Made by a program: the position numbers and the translations under genes. Positions 1 to 7,544 of a stretch of 64,000 nt of DNA are shown one piece after another (positions within the stretch are counted from its first letter, which is position 1; every line of letters starts with the position of its first letter). This DNA comes from Nocardia aurea (GTDB lineage Bacteria; Actinomycetota; Actinomycetes; Mycobacteriales; Mycobacteriaceae): contig NZ_QCYJ01000172.1 in NCBI RefSeq assembly GCF_003123685.1, forward strand, positions 62,001 to 126,000. The letters run 5' to 3'. The notes beneath the pieces were generated by a model. That model made no database searches. It was not told the DNA's origin and saw only the letters and a list, made by a program, of their open reading frames with translations.

Positions 1-66
1 CGGACCTGCCCGGCCGTCGATTCCCTGGACGAGATCGCGGCGGATTCCACGCCGCGATGCCCGTGA
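1..66 (+). CDS. possible 3' end of an unidentified gene
   Basis: Frame 1 is open from the window edge to a TGA at 64-66, giving about 21 residues with an ordinary composition. A strong stem-loop follows at 94-126 and the next gene is convergent, which fits a gene ending here. The fragment is too short to identify, and an open frame of this length could be chance in GC-rich DNA. Confidence 0.25.
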   Translation, partial: RTCPAVDSLDEIAADSTPRCP

Positions 67-93
67 AGGCCGGGACGCCGGCCTCGACAGCTG

Positions 94-126
94 GGGCCGG
101 TCCCACCGGGCGGGCGGGACCGGCCC
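94..126. terminator. bidirectional stem-loop terminator
   Basis: An 11-bp perfect inverted repeat (GGGCCGGTCCC at 94-104 with GGGACCGGCCC at 116-126) lies between the stop of the possible leftmost gene and the stop of the convergent prolyl hydroxylase gene. There is no T-run, as is common for terminators in these actinobacteria. Confidence 0.6.
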
Positions 127-143
127 GAGCACAAGCGAAGAGC

Positions 144-989
144 TCAAAACGCGCGCAGGCGCATCCATTTCGTCATGATCCACTTCTCCCCCGCGATCAC
201 CGGTTCGCCGCAGTGGCGGGTGAGCGGATCGAGCTGGCCCACCCCGTTGCGGTACCGGAAGTAGAGGGCGTCACCCTTCTTCGGCGTGACCGACAGGCCC
301 GCCTCCGGAAAGGCCGTCGCGCCACCGGCTTCGACCTCGTTGAGGTAGACGATCAGTGTCGAGACCCGTTGCCCCGCCGTCGCGACGTGTTGCCAACTGC
401 CGGGATCCTCCGGCGGGAAGTAGTCGAAGTGCGGGCGATATTCGCCGCCGACGCCGTAGCGCAGAATCTGCAAACCCTCGCCGTGGTCCAGCGGCGAGTT
501 CATCAGCGCCGAGGTCCTGCGGTCCAGACGATCGATGAACTCGTCCTCACCGCGCTGGAACACCGTGCCCTCGCTGGTGCGGTTCGCGATCGTCTCGTCC
601 GCGCCCGTCGCGCCGTTGACGGTGGTCGAGCGCTTCAGCCGGTGCCGCGACCGTTCGACCATCCGATCGCACTCGTCCGCCGAGAGCACGTCACCGAACA
701 GCACGACCTGCGGTCGGCGGACGCGCGTCAGCACTCGCACTTCCCGGTCGTGCGCGTGAATGATGTTGTCGCTCGGGACCGGACACTCGTCGTACACGTA
801 TTCGGGATTCGGCTCCGGCGCGATCGGCCGCGCGGTCTCACCTCCCAAGGCCCGCTTCACGGCCGAATCCGCCGCGGTTTCCTCGAACCCGGCCCCCACC
901 ATGGCGCTGACGATCGTCTCCACCCGGCAGCCGCGATCCACGTTCTCGGCCAGCCAGTTCCGCCAGTCGCTGTCCAACTTCACAACCAT
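144..989 (-). CDS. prolyl 4-hydroxylase-like 2-oxoglutarate/Fe(II) dioxygenase
   Basis: The product of 281 residues carries the full metal and cosubstrate set of prolyl 4-hydroxylases: His187-Phe-Asp189 in YRPHFDYF, the distal His259 in LTRHCGEP, and Lys269 ten residues later to bind the 2-oxoglutarate carboxylate. The family hydroxylates proline in peptides using O2, Fe(II) and 2-oxoglutarate. A short helical domain (about residues 6-40) precedes the catalytic part. The ATG at 989 was chosen because AGGGGGA lies just upstream; the frame stays open further upstream only as an antisense artefact. It is the last gene of a four-gene minus-strand set, 16 bp after the coiled-coil gene. The 600-residue protein of the same set is rich in Gly-Thr-Pro repeats and is a plausible substrate (inference). 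Confidence 0.85.
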   Translation of the reverse strand: MVVKLDSDWRNWLAENVDRGCRVETIVSAMVGAGFEETAADSAVKRALGGETARPIAPEPNPEYVYDECPVPSDNIIHAHDREVRVLTRVRRPQVVLFGDVLSADECDRMVERSRHRLKRSTTVNGATGADETIANRTSEGTVFQRGEDEFIDRLDRRTSALMNSPLDHGEGLQILRYGVGGEYRPHFDYFPPEDPGSWQHVATAGQRVSTLIVYLNEVEAGGATAFPEAGLSVTPKKGDALYFRYRNGVGQLDPLTRHCGEPVIAGEKWIMTKWMRLRAF

Positions 990-1005
990 CTTGTCCCCCT
1001 GGCGT

Positions 1006-1395
1006 TCAGACGAGCCAGCTTTCGCGGCGGTAGTACCGAGAGTCCGGGTCGTCCCACTCGTCGTCGTCGCTCGGCGCGGCGTAGCCCTGCGTCTGGCGCG
1101 ACGATGCGGCACGTGCGATCGATTCACGCTGCTCGCGCGCCTCGGCTTCGACTCGCTCCCGCTCGGCCCGAGCCTGCGCTTCGAGTCGTTCGCGCTCCGC
1201 ACCCGCGACACGAGCCGCCTCGATTTCCTCCGCGTGCTCCTCCCGGAATCGAAGTTCCTCGGCCACGGCTTGTTCGACGGCCCTGTCGTAGGCCGCACGG
1301 GTCTCGCGCTGTTGTTCTTCGAGTTCCTCGAGGTTCGCGCGTGACCGGCGGCGGAAATCCTCGAAGGCGTATTCCATTTCCCTGACGTAATCCAT
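1006..1395 (-). CDS. charged coiled-coil protein in ESX-like locus
   Basis: This 129-residue protein is dominated by Glu, Arg and Ala in a heptad-like pattern from about residue 15 to 95, including repeated RERxEAEAR-type stretches, and ends in an acidic, Tyr/Arg-containing tail (DDDEWDDPDSRYYRR). That predicts a long, soluble coiled coil without signal peptide or membrane segment. It lies 40 bp after the repeat-rich secreted-type protein and 16 bp before the prolyl hydroxylase, so it is probably co-transcribed with them. No family was recognised. A chaperone or scaffold role for the neighbouring ESX-type proteins is possible but only inferred from position. Confidence 0.7.
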   Translation of the reverse strand: MDYVREMEYAFEDFRRRSRANLEELEEQQRETRAAYDRAVEQAVAEELRFREEHAEEIEAARVAGAERERLEAQARAERERVEAEAREQRESIARAASSRQTQGYAAPSDDDEWDDPDSRYYRRESWLV

Positions 1396-1435
1396 CGCCG
1401 CTACCTCTTCACCAGTTCCAGCTCTCGCGTACCGA

Positions 1436-3238
1436 TCACAGGGGGCCCGCCTCGGCCAGCTCGGCGCCGGTCCGGGCCGGTGCGGGCTGTTCGGCGGTCT
1501 TCGGCGTGTGCTCGCCGTCCTGCGCCGGCTTGCCGGTTACAGTCGGCGGCACGACCGCGTTGGGCGTACCCGTGGTCGGGGTTTCCGATGGCGTGCCTGT
1601 GGTCGGTGCGCCCGCGTTGGGCGTTCCCTCGGACGGTGTTCCCGCGGACGGCGTGCCCCCGCTCGGCGTCCCGGCGGACGGCGTGCCCCCGCTCGGCGTC
1701 CCGGCGGACGGTGTCCCTCCGCTCGGCGTCCCGGCAGACGGCGTCCCGGCGGACGACTTGTCGTCGTCCGTCTTCTCCTCGCTGGAGATGACGGGGATTC
1801 CGTTCGAGTCCAGCTTCACGCTGTACTCATGAGTTTTGCCGTCCGCGCTGGTCTCGACCAGCTTGGGCTGCCCGTCTGCGCCCACCTCGAGCTTGTAATG
1901 CTTACCGGCGAGGTCGAATTCGGACGAAGTGTTCTTCTTCCCCTCGTCCTTCTTGTCGTCTGTGCCCTTGTCCTCTGTGCCCCTGTCCTCGGTCAAGTCC
2001 TCGAAGGCATCGGAGATGGTGGTGGTGAGGGTGGACAGACCGCTGGTCGCGGCCGCGGCGAGCGTGGTGGCCGCTGTGCTCAGCGTGCTCGTGAGCGCCG
2101 ATGCCAGACCGCTCATCGTCGTCAGGGCGGACGGCGTTCCGGACGTGGGTGTGCCGGAGGTGGGTGAGCCGGACGTCGGCGTTCCGGTTGTCGGTGTTCC
2201 CGTCGTCGGTGTGCCAGACGTCGGCGTTCCAGAGGTGGGAGTTCCGGACGTCGGAGTACCCGAACTCGGAGTTCCAGAGCTCGGCGAGGGTGTGGACGAA
2301 GACGGAGACGGGGCACCCGCCGGTTGCGGGTAGGAATCCCTGTCGAGCTGACCCAGCGCGTTGTTCATCGAGGTGTAGTGCGCGGTGATGAGATTGTCCA
2401 CGTCCGTGCACATCTGATCCCACTTCGACAGCTTGCCGGTGAAATCTTTCTTGAAGACATTGTCCAGCCACCTGTTGACCGTGGTCTGCGCTATCGCGGC
2501 GTTGTGGACATCATCGTCGTAATTTCCCGCGTTCGCCTTCGCCAAATCCTCCGAGTCAAGCCTGTTCAGCTCTCCGTCCTTGCTGGTCCGGGCACGACCC
2601 CACTCGTCCATCAATGGCCTGGTTTCGGGGAAATTATCGTAAACCCAGCAAATTTGGTCGTAACTCAACCATTCTCGCGCCTCACGGATTTCGATCATCT
2701 TACCGACATCTTCGGGCGTCTTTCCATCGATCTTCACCTCCAGCTGACCGGTGAAGTTCTGTCCCATCTTCCATTCGACCGCGACCCGCTCGATCCAGAC
2801 TTCTTTGAGTAGGGCCAGCGTGAACTCGGCCTTCGTATCGACCGCACTCTTGACATCGTTGACGAAGGTACCGATCGCGTTGATCGCGGCCTGTAGCTTC
2901 GTGACATCCGCTTCGGCGAGTCCGATCTGCTCCCAGATCATCTTCTGTGCGACCTGCGAGGCGTTCCCACTCCAGACGTTCGGCAACCGCCCGACGATAT
3001 TGCGCTGATTGGTGATCTGGTCGTCGCCGACCGTCTTCGCGTCGGACAGCGCTTTGAGTGTGTTGCCGAGCCCGACCAGGTTCAGCCCCTGCTGCTGGTG
3101 ATACCTGTCGTCGAGTTGCTGGACCGTGTAGTTGCATTCCTTCGGCCACAGTTTCACGAAATGCGGATGGAACTGTTTCCAGTACTCCAATCCCCAGGCG
3201 CCCGCTGTCAGGATGTCGTCGACATTTGCCTCAGCCAT
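1436..3238 (-). CDS. large WXG/PPE-like ESX substrate candidate with Gly-Thr-Pro repeats
   Basis: The protein has 600 residues. The first 300 or so are helical, without signal peptide, and contain a WSG turn (NVWSGNASQ, near residue 88) reminiscent of WXG100/PPE helical hairpins. Next come a first block of ten pentapeptides of the form SGTPT (about residues 316-366), a Ser/Thr/Ala-rich segment, a charged globular stretch (about 400-490) and a second block of AGTPS/GGTPS pentapeptides (about 494-560), ending in a Pro/Ala-rich tail. It follows the small EspC-like gene by 48 bp, which fits a type VII secretion pair. No ESX core genes are in the window. The repeats and the operon's prolyl hydroxylase suggest a hydroxylated, extended cell-surface or secreted protein; this is inference. 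Confidence 0.75.
   Translation of the reverse strand: MAEANVDDILTAGAWGLEYWKQFHPHFVKLWPKECNYTVQQLDDRYHQQQGLNLVGLGNTLKALSDAKTVGDDQITNQRNIVGRLPNVWSGNASQVAQKMIWEQIGLAEADVTKLQAAINAIGTFVNDVKSAVDTKAEFTLALLKEVWIERVAVEWKMGQNFTGQLEVKIDGKTPEDVGKMIEIREAREWLSYDQICWVYDNFPETRPLMDEWGRARTSKDGELNRLDSEDLAKANAGNYDDDVHNAAIAQTTVNRWLDNVFKKDFTGKLSKWDQMCTDVDNLITAHYTSMNNALGQLDRDSYPQPAGAPSPSSSTPSPSSGTPSSGTPTSGTPTSGTPTSGTPTTGTPTTGTPTSGSPTSGTPTSGTPSALTTMSGLASALTSTLSTAATTLAAAATSGLSTLTTTISDAFEDLTEDRGTEDKGTDDKKDEGKKNTSSEFDLAGKHYKLEVGADGQPKLVETSADGKTHEYSVKLDSNGIPVISSEEKTDDDKSSAGTPSAGTPSGGTPSAGTPSGGTPSAGTPSGGTPSAGTPSEGTPNAGAPTTGTPSETPTTGTPNAVVPPTVTGKPAQDGEHTPKTAEQPAPARTGAELAEAGPL
1561..1755. repeat. 30-bp tandem repeat encoding AGTPSGGTPS units
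   Basis: Two 30-bp units (1651-1680 and 1681-1710) are identical and a third (1711-1740) is nearly so; degenerate half-units flank them. They encode the second Gly-Thr-Pro block of the 600-residue protein. Near-perfect identity suggests recent slippage or recombination, so unit number may vary between strains. Confidence 0.85.
2141..2290. repeat. 15-bp tandem repeats encoding SGTPT pentapeptides
   Basis: About ten degenerate 15-bp units, typified by GACGTCGGCGTTCCA, encode the first Gly-Thr-Pro block of the 600-residue protein. The unit is half the length of the second block's and more diverged, so the two arrays probably arose or aged separately. Confidence 0.8.
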
Positions 3239-3286
3239 ATTTCCTACTCGGTCAGTTCACACACGCCGCTCGAATTGTGGTGTCGT

Positions 3287-3607
3287 CTAAGACAGTTCGT
3301 TCACCTTCTTGGCGTTGACCGCGTCGGTGTAGACATACGCGTCGGCGCTCTGCCCCAGCGCGCTGCCAGTAGCCTTCACGGCGGTACTCCAGTGCGTCAA
3401 CCAGAAGGCGACACGCTCCAGCGCGGCATTGGCGTCCTCGCCCTGCTTCGGATAGTTCTTCCCGGACTCGCGCTGGCCGTTGTGCGTGCCCATGCCCCAG
3501 AGATTCTTCCTGACGGGATCGATCTGCCCACCGATCGCGTTGCCCGACTCCTTCATCGCGTTCGATAGCGTTGTCAGATCCGCCGCACTGACATCCAACG
3601 TAGCCAT
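3287..3607 (-). CDS. small EspC/WXG100-like ESX secretion protein
   Basis: This 106-residue protein has no signal peptide and is predicted to be a helical hairpin broken around a Gly/Trp/Asn-rich turn (NLWGMGTHNG, about residues 35-45). Its C-terminus carries AYVYTD, a YxxxD match (Tyr-Val-Tyr-Thr-Asp), the general export signal of mycobacterial type VII systems. Size and layout resemble EspC/DUF2580 proteins. GGTGGAGGA lies just before the ATG. It is the first gene of the minus-strand set and is followed by the larger repeat protein, as in PE/PPE or EspC/EspA-type pairs. Assignment to the ESX family rests on these short features, so the exact family is uncertain. Confidence 0.7.
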   Translation of the reverse strand: MATLDVSAADLTTLSNAMKESGNAIGGQIDPVRKNLWGMGTHNGQRESGKNYPKQGEDANAALERVAFWLTHWSTAVKATGSALGQSADAYVYTDAVNAKKVNELS

Positions 3608-3853
3608 GGATCGTCCTCCACCCTGTCTCGTATCTCACGCGCCGAGCCCATGATCGTCACCCCTCCCGGGTTCCGGACTTCGGCCCCGTCGCTTGCGCAG
3701 ACTGCTGTTCTACTGTCTTCGACGCACGCGTGCCCACACCGGTTCCATCGGATCCGAAAGCCGCGCTTCGGCCCGGACCACACGCACGGCAATCTACTGC
3801 GCGGTGGACAGAAGGTTCAATCGCGGACATCCCGGTCGGGCGGCACACTGGCG

Positions 3854-4834
3854 ATGGCAGGGTCCGGCGGTCATCTCCGATTCGACCGACCCGATTACGA
3901 TCAGCGCGTGTCCGGTAACCCTGCGCCGACGGTCTCCAGTCGATTCCTCATCTGTTCGACAGTGCTGGATCCTGTTGCCGGGCATCGGTTCTGGCTCGAC
4001 TTCCACCTGCGGCAGGCCGAGTCGATCATGCTCTTTCTCGATGATCCGGAGAAGCGGCCGGAGTTCGAGGAGTTGGTCGGGGATCGGCCGGTGCTGGTGC
4101 TGGACGGAGCCGGGGATCGCGCGGACAACACTCCGTCGGCGGTAGTTCGGCGGATCATCGCGAATACGCAGGCCGCGGTGTCCCATGCGGTGGAGCACGG
4201 GTTCGACTGGGTGGCCGCCGTGGACAGCGATGAACTGCTCTACGACGAGAGCGGTGGGGCTTGGCGGGACCGGGAGCGGGTGGGGCAGGTGACGTTCGCG
4301 AACCACGAGGCAGTGCCGGTGGACCACCGGCCGGAGAACTGCTTCGCCGAGTGCACGCTGTTCCGGGTCAACGGGCGGACCGATTTCATGGCGTACGGCA
4401 ACGGCAAGAGCGCGGTGCGGGTATCGCCTGGAGTGCGCGCCGGTATTCATGAATTCCACGACTACGCGGGTGAGCATCACGTGGCGATCGGGCCGGTGAT
4501 CCTGCACTATCCGAACCCGTCGTTCGAGAGCTGGGTGGCGAAATTTGGTAACCATGGGGAGTTCTCGAATTTCTGGTGGGACGATCCGAGTGCGCCGATC
4601 CGGTTGCAGTTCATGTTGCGATCGCGGGATCTGGTGCATCGAGCGGCGGCGAGCGGGGATTGGGCGGAAGCACGCGCGTATTTCCGGTCCTGGATTCCGG
4701 ATGACGCGAGTCGGGAACGGATGCTGGCGGCCGACGAGTTACGGGTCTACAGCCCGGTGACGCAGTTGCTGCGGTCGGATCCGGAGCGGTTGAAGAACGC
4801 CTTGCTGGCGGCGCTGGCTCAGCGTTCGGAGTGA
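3854..4834 (+). CDS. glycosyltransferase-like protein (family 2/92 type)
   Basis: The product of about 326 residues looks like the Glyco_tranf_2_4/GT92 group: an N-terminal segment typical of proteins that handle sugar-nucleotide donors, an acidic AAVDSDELL motif (Asp124-Ser-Asp126) in the position of the DxD metal site, and a C-terminal region with aromatic/His clusters (ILHYPNPSFESW). It would transfer a sugar from a nucleotide-sugar in the cytoplasm. The start is uncertain: the ATG at 3854 and a GTG at 3908 are both in frame and neither has a good ribosome-binding site; the frame upstream of 3854 looks non-coding. It stands alone, divergent from the ESX-like set. Confidence 0.65.
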   Translation: MAGSGGHLRFDRPDYDQRVSGNPAPTVSSRFLICSTVLDPVAGHRFWLDFHLRQAESIMLFLDDPEKRPEFEELVGDRPVLVLDGAGDRADNTPSAVVRRIIANTQAAVSHAVEHGFDWVAAVDSDELLYDESGGAWRDRERVGQVTFANHEAVPVDHRPENCFAECTLFRVNGRTDFMAYGNGKSAVRVSPGVRAGIHEFHDYAGEHHVAIGPVILHYPNPSFESWVAKFGNHGEFSNFWWDDPSAPIRLQFMLRSRDLVHRAAASGDWAEARAYFRSWIPDDASRERMLAADELRVYSPVTQLLRSDPERLKNALLAALAQRSE

Positions 4835-4892
4835 CGGGGTTCAGCGGCACACCCTAATATCGACATGCTCGTGGGATGGGGAGGAGACGGAA

Positions 4893-5711
4893 TTGGCTGA
4901 CGGTGGACGGGTGCTCGGCGACCGGAAGGTGGCGTTGATCACCGGGGCGGGCGGAATGCTGGGCAATGCGTTCTGCCAGGCGCTGTACACCGAGTACGAC
5001 ATCGTGGCCGTACATCGCAAGCGCACGCCCGCGGTGCCGTCGCAATACGAGTGGTTCGTCGACCCGTTCGAGCCGGAAGCCGCACTGCCGGAGAACGATT
5101 CGCGGGCCTACCTGCTCGAGTCCGACCTGACCGAGCCGGGTGAGGTGGAGCGGGTCGTCGATGTGGCGCTGGCGCGGTTCGGCACGGTGGATCTGCTGAT
5201 AAACAACGCCGCGCACACGACGTTGCACGAGCGGGGCGTGGTCGACGGCGATACCGCGCTGGACGATTTCGACAACCACTTCCGCACGAATGTCGCCGTG
5301 CCACTGCGCTTGGCGACTCGACTGGCGCAGCGCTGCTGGCTGCACGATCGCGAGACGAACCTGGCGCGGAATCGCAATGTGGTCAATGTGTCGAGCATGT
5401 CCGGCACCGAAATCCTCGAAGGCGGGCAGGCGCTGTACGGCGCGTCCAAGGCGGCGCTCAACCATTTGGGCAGGCACCTGGCCGTCGAGTTCGAGGAATT
5501 CGGGGTGCGGGTGAACACCATCGCGCCCCGCGCGTTTCCGACATCGGTGCCGACCGAGAAGGTGCTGCTGTCGATCCTGGAACTGGACCGCGGCCGCATG
5601 ACCGGCGGGGTGTACGCGATCGAAGGTCCGTTGGAAGCCGAGGAGCCGACCGGGCGGAATACCCTGACTACGACGCCCGCGCCACTGACCACCACCGCCA
5701 CACCGAACTGA
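4893..5711 (+). CDS. short-chain dehydrogenase/reductase
   Basis: The 272-residue protein has the classical SDR layout: nucleotide-binding TGAGGMLG near residue 16, NNAA near residue 108, a catalytic Ser in the NVSSMSG strand and YGASK (Tyr-x3-Lys) thereafter. It should reduce or oxidise a hydroxyl/keto group with NAD(P). TTG is chosen as start because GGAGGAGA precedes it at good spacing and no in-frame ATG lies nearby. The C-terminus is unusual, ending in a Thr/Pro-rich tail (TLTTTPAPLTTTATPN) not needed for the fold. It lies 58 bp after the glycosyltransferase-like gene, so it could act on a sugar or sugar nucleotide, but the substrate cannot be told. Confidence 0.8.
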   Translation: MADGGRVLGDRKVALITGAGGMLGNAFCQALYTEYDIVAVHRKRTPAVPSQYEWFVDPFEPEAALPENDSRAYLLESDLTEPGEVERVVDVALARFGTVDLLINNAAHTTLHERGVVDGDTALDDFDNHFRTNVAVPLRLATRLAQRCWLHDRETNLARNRNVVNVSSMSGTEILEGGQALYGASKAALNHLGRHLAVEFEEFGVRVNTIAPRAFPTSVPTEKVLLSILELDRGRMTGGVYAIEGPLEAEEPTGRNTLTTTPAPLTTTATPN

Positions 5712-5792
5712 CGCGATCGAAGCCGGGGAATCGCGCTCGACGCCAGTCCGAGGTCCACGGGAGATCCAGCCGCCACCGTGAAAGGTTCGACC

Positions 5793-6224
5793 ATGAACAC
5801 GGCACGCACGGAAATCATCGCCAGAGCGGTCGTCCGGCGAGACGGCGACATCCTGCTCGTCAAGCAGCGAACGAAAGACTGGTCGTTCCTGCCCGGCGGG
5901 CATGTGGAACCGGGTGAACGCGTGGAAGACGCGCTGATTCGCGAGATCGCCTAAGAACTGGGCACGGACGCGAAGATCGCCGGATTCGTCGGCGTGGTCG
6001 AGCACGGCTACGTGGAGGACGGCGCCCAGCACCATGAACTGAACCTCGTCTTCGAGGTCACCATCGCTGACCTGGATCCGACAAGCCGGGAAGACCACAT
6101 CGAATTCCACTGGCTCCCTGTCACCCGACTCGTCGACACCGATATCCGTCCCGCGGCACTGAAGAACGTATTACCGGTCGCGGAGGGTGACTCGGCACGG
6201 TACTGGCAGGCATGGAACGGATAG
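5793..6224 (+). pseudogene. Nudix hydrolase interrupted by a stop at the catalytic glutamate
   Basis: Translation from the ATG at 5793 gives a clean Nudix protein of about 143 codons, but TAA occurs at 5952-5954. The Nudix box reads GGHVEPGERVEDALIREIA, stop, ELG. The stop replaces the first glutamate of the REUxEExGU core, a residue that binds the catalytic metal. A single G-to-T change (GAA to TAA) explains it, and the frame resumes perfectly to 6222-6224. The truncated product would be inactive. It is a recent pseudogene, a sequencing error or, least likely, a readthrough site. Intact Nudix enzymes cleave nucleoside diphosphates linked to other groups. Confidence 0.85.
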
Positions 6225-6307
6225 CGCACCGATTTCGAGGAGGCGGCCGAACCGAGACGCGGGTCGACAGCGAGCACGGGCAGTCCGCCCAGGGATATCC
6301 GACGACC

Positions 6308-6343
6308 GGGGCCGGTCCCCTCCGAATGGAGTGAACCGGCCCC
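6308..6343. terminator. stem-loop terminator between convergent genes
   Basis: A 9-bp perfect stem (GGGGCCGGT at 6308-6316 with ACCGGCCCC at 6335-6343) lies between the Nudix pseudogene and the 3' end of the first beta-oxidation operon. It can serve either strand. Confidence 0.6.
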
Positions 6344-6365
6344 GATCCTTCGAACCGGCGATAGG

Positions 6366-7517
6366 TCAGGAAACGCCGAGATCGCGCGCGATGATCATCT
6401 TCATGACTTCGCTGGTGCCGGCGTAGATCCGCGCCACCCGGGCGTCGGTGTAGAGCCGGGCGATCGGATATTCCATCATGTAGCCGTAGCCGCCGAACAG
6501 TTGCAGGCAGCGGTCGACCACCCTGGCCTGCACCTCGGTGCAGAACAGTTTGGTCCGGGCCGCGTCCGCACCGGACAGCTCGCCGTCGACCAGGTCGGCC
6601 ACCGCGCGGTCGATCATGGTCTGGGCGGCCTCGACCTCCGCCGACATGGCGGCCAGTTCGAACTTGGTGTTCTGGAACGAGGACACCGGTGTGCCGAAAG
6701 CCTTACGCTCCCTGGTGTATTCGATGGTCGCGTTGATCGCCGCACGGGCCTGGGCCACCGAGCCGACGGCGACCGTCATGCGCTCCTGCGGCAGGTTGTG
6801 CCCCAGGTAGCCGAATGCCGCGCCTTCCTCGCCGAGCCGGTTCTCGACCGGAACACGCACGTCCTCGAAGGACAGCTCCATGGTGTCCTGCACCTTGCAG
6901 CCCATCTTCTCCAACATGCGGCCGCGGGTGAAACCGGGCATTCCGCCTTCGACGACGAGCAGGGTGAGCCCGGCGCGGCGGTTGTCCGGATCGGTGGACG
7001 TGCGCGCGACCACGATCACCAGATCGGCGAGCAGACCGCCGGTGATGAAGGTTTTGGCGCCGTTGAGGATGTAGTGGTCGCCGTCGCGCACCGCGGTCGA
7101 GCGCATTCCGGCCAGATCCGAGCCGGTGCCCGGTTCGGTCATGGCGACGGCGGTGAGCAGGTCACCGGCCGCCATGCCGGGGAACCAGCGTTCGCGCTGC
7201 GCGGCGTCGGCGTACTCCAGGAAATACGGCAGGATGACGTCGAGCTGGGTGCGCACGGTGCCGAGGGTGACCAGCGCACGCGCGGCCTCCTCCTGGAGGA
7301 TCACGTTGTAGCGGTAGTCACGCGATCCCCCGCCCCCGTATTCCTCCGGCAGCGCGAAGCCGAGAATGCCGAGACCGCCCATCTCGCGGAAGATCTCGCG
7401 GGGCATCTGCCCGTCCTTCTCCCACTGGGCGTAGTTCGGGGCGATCTGCTTTTCGATGAAGCCCCGGACAAGTTGCCGGAACGCCTCGTGGTCTTCGGTG
7501 AAAAGGTCGCGGCGCAC
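6366..7517 (-). CDS. acyl-CoA dehydrogenase
   Basis: This 383-residue flavoprotein has the three acyl-CoA dehydrogenase domains. The signature TAVAMTEPGTGSDL (near residue 122) contacts FAD and substrate, and the C-terminal helix reads ARIYAGTSEVMKMIIA. The YAGTSE form, with Ala where medium-chain enzymes have the catalytic Glu, and the helix IEYTRERKAFG resemble long-chain/isovaleryl-type enzymes, in which the base sits elsewhere. It should introduce an alpha,beta double bond into an acyl-CoA, passing electrons to ETF. It is the last gene of a six-gene minus-strand operon, 27 bp after the thiolase, with a terminator downstream. Chain specificity is unknown. Confidence 0.9.
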   Translation of the reverse strand: MRRDLFTEDHEAFRQLVRGFIEKQIAPNYAQWEKDGQMPREIFREMGGLGILGFALPEEYGGGGSRDYRYNVILQEEAARALVTLGTVRTQLDVILPYFLEYADAAQRERWFPGMAAGDLLTAVAMTEPGTGSDLAGMRSTAVRDGDHYILNGAKTFITGGLLADLVIVVARTSTDPDNRRAGLTLLVVEGGMPGFTRGRMLEKMGCKVQDTMELSFEDVRVPVENRLGEEGAAFGYLGHNLPQERMTVAVGSVAQARAAINATIEYTRERKAFGTPVSSFQNTKFELAAMSAEVEAAQTMIDRAVADLVDGELSGADAARTKLFCTEVQARVVDRCLQLFGGYGYMMEYPIARLYTDARVARIYAGTSEVMKMIIARDLGVS

Positions 7518-7544
7518 GCCGGTTCCTCCGTTCGGGAGAGAGGT

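Noticed and set aside
1561..2290. Tandem repeats considered as a CRISPR-like array
   Set aside because: There are no unique spacers; units are contiguous multiples of 15 bp and in frame with a protein.
5952..5954. Recoding of the Nudix stop as selenocysteine or pyrrolysine
   Set aside because: The codon is TAA, not TGA or TAG, and no recoding structure is seen. A nonsense mutation or sequencing error is simpler.
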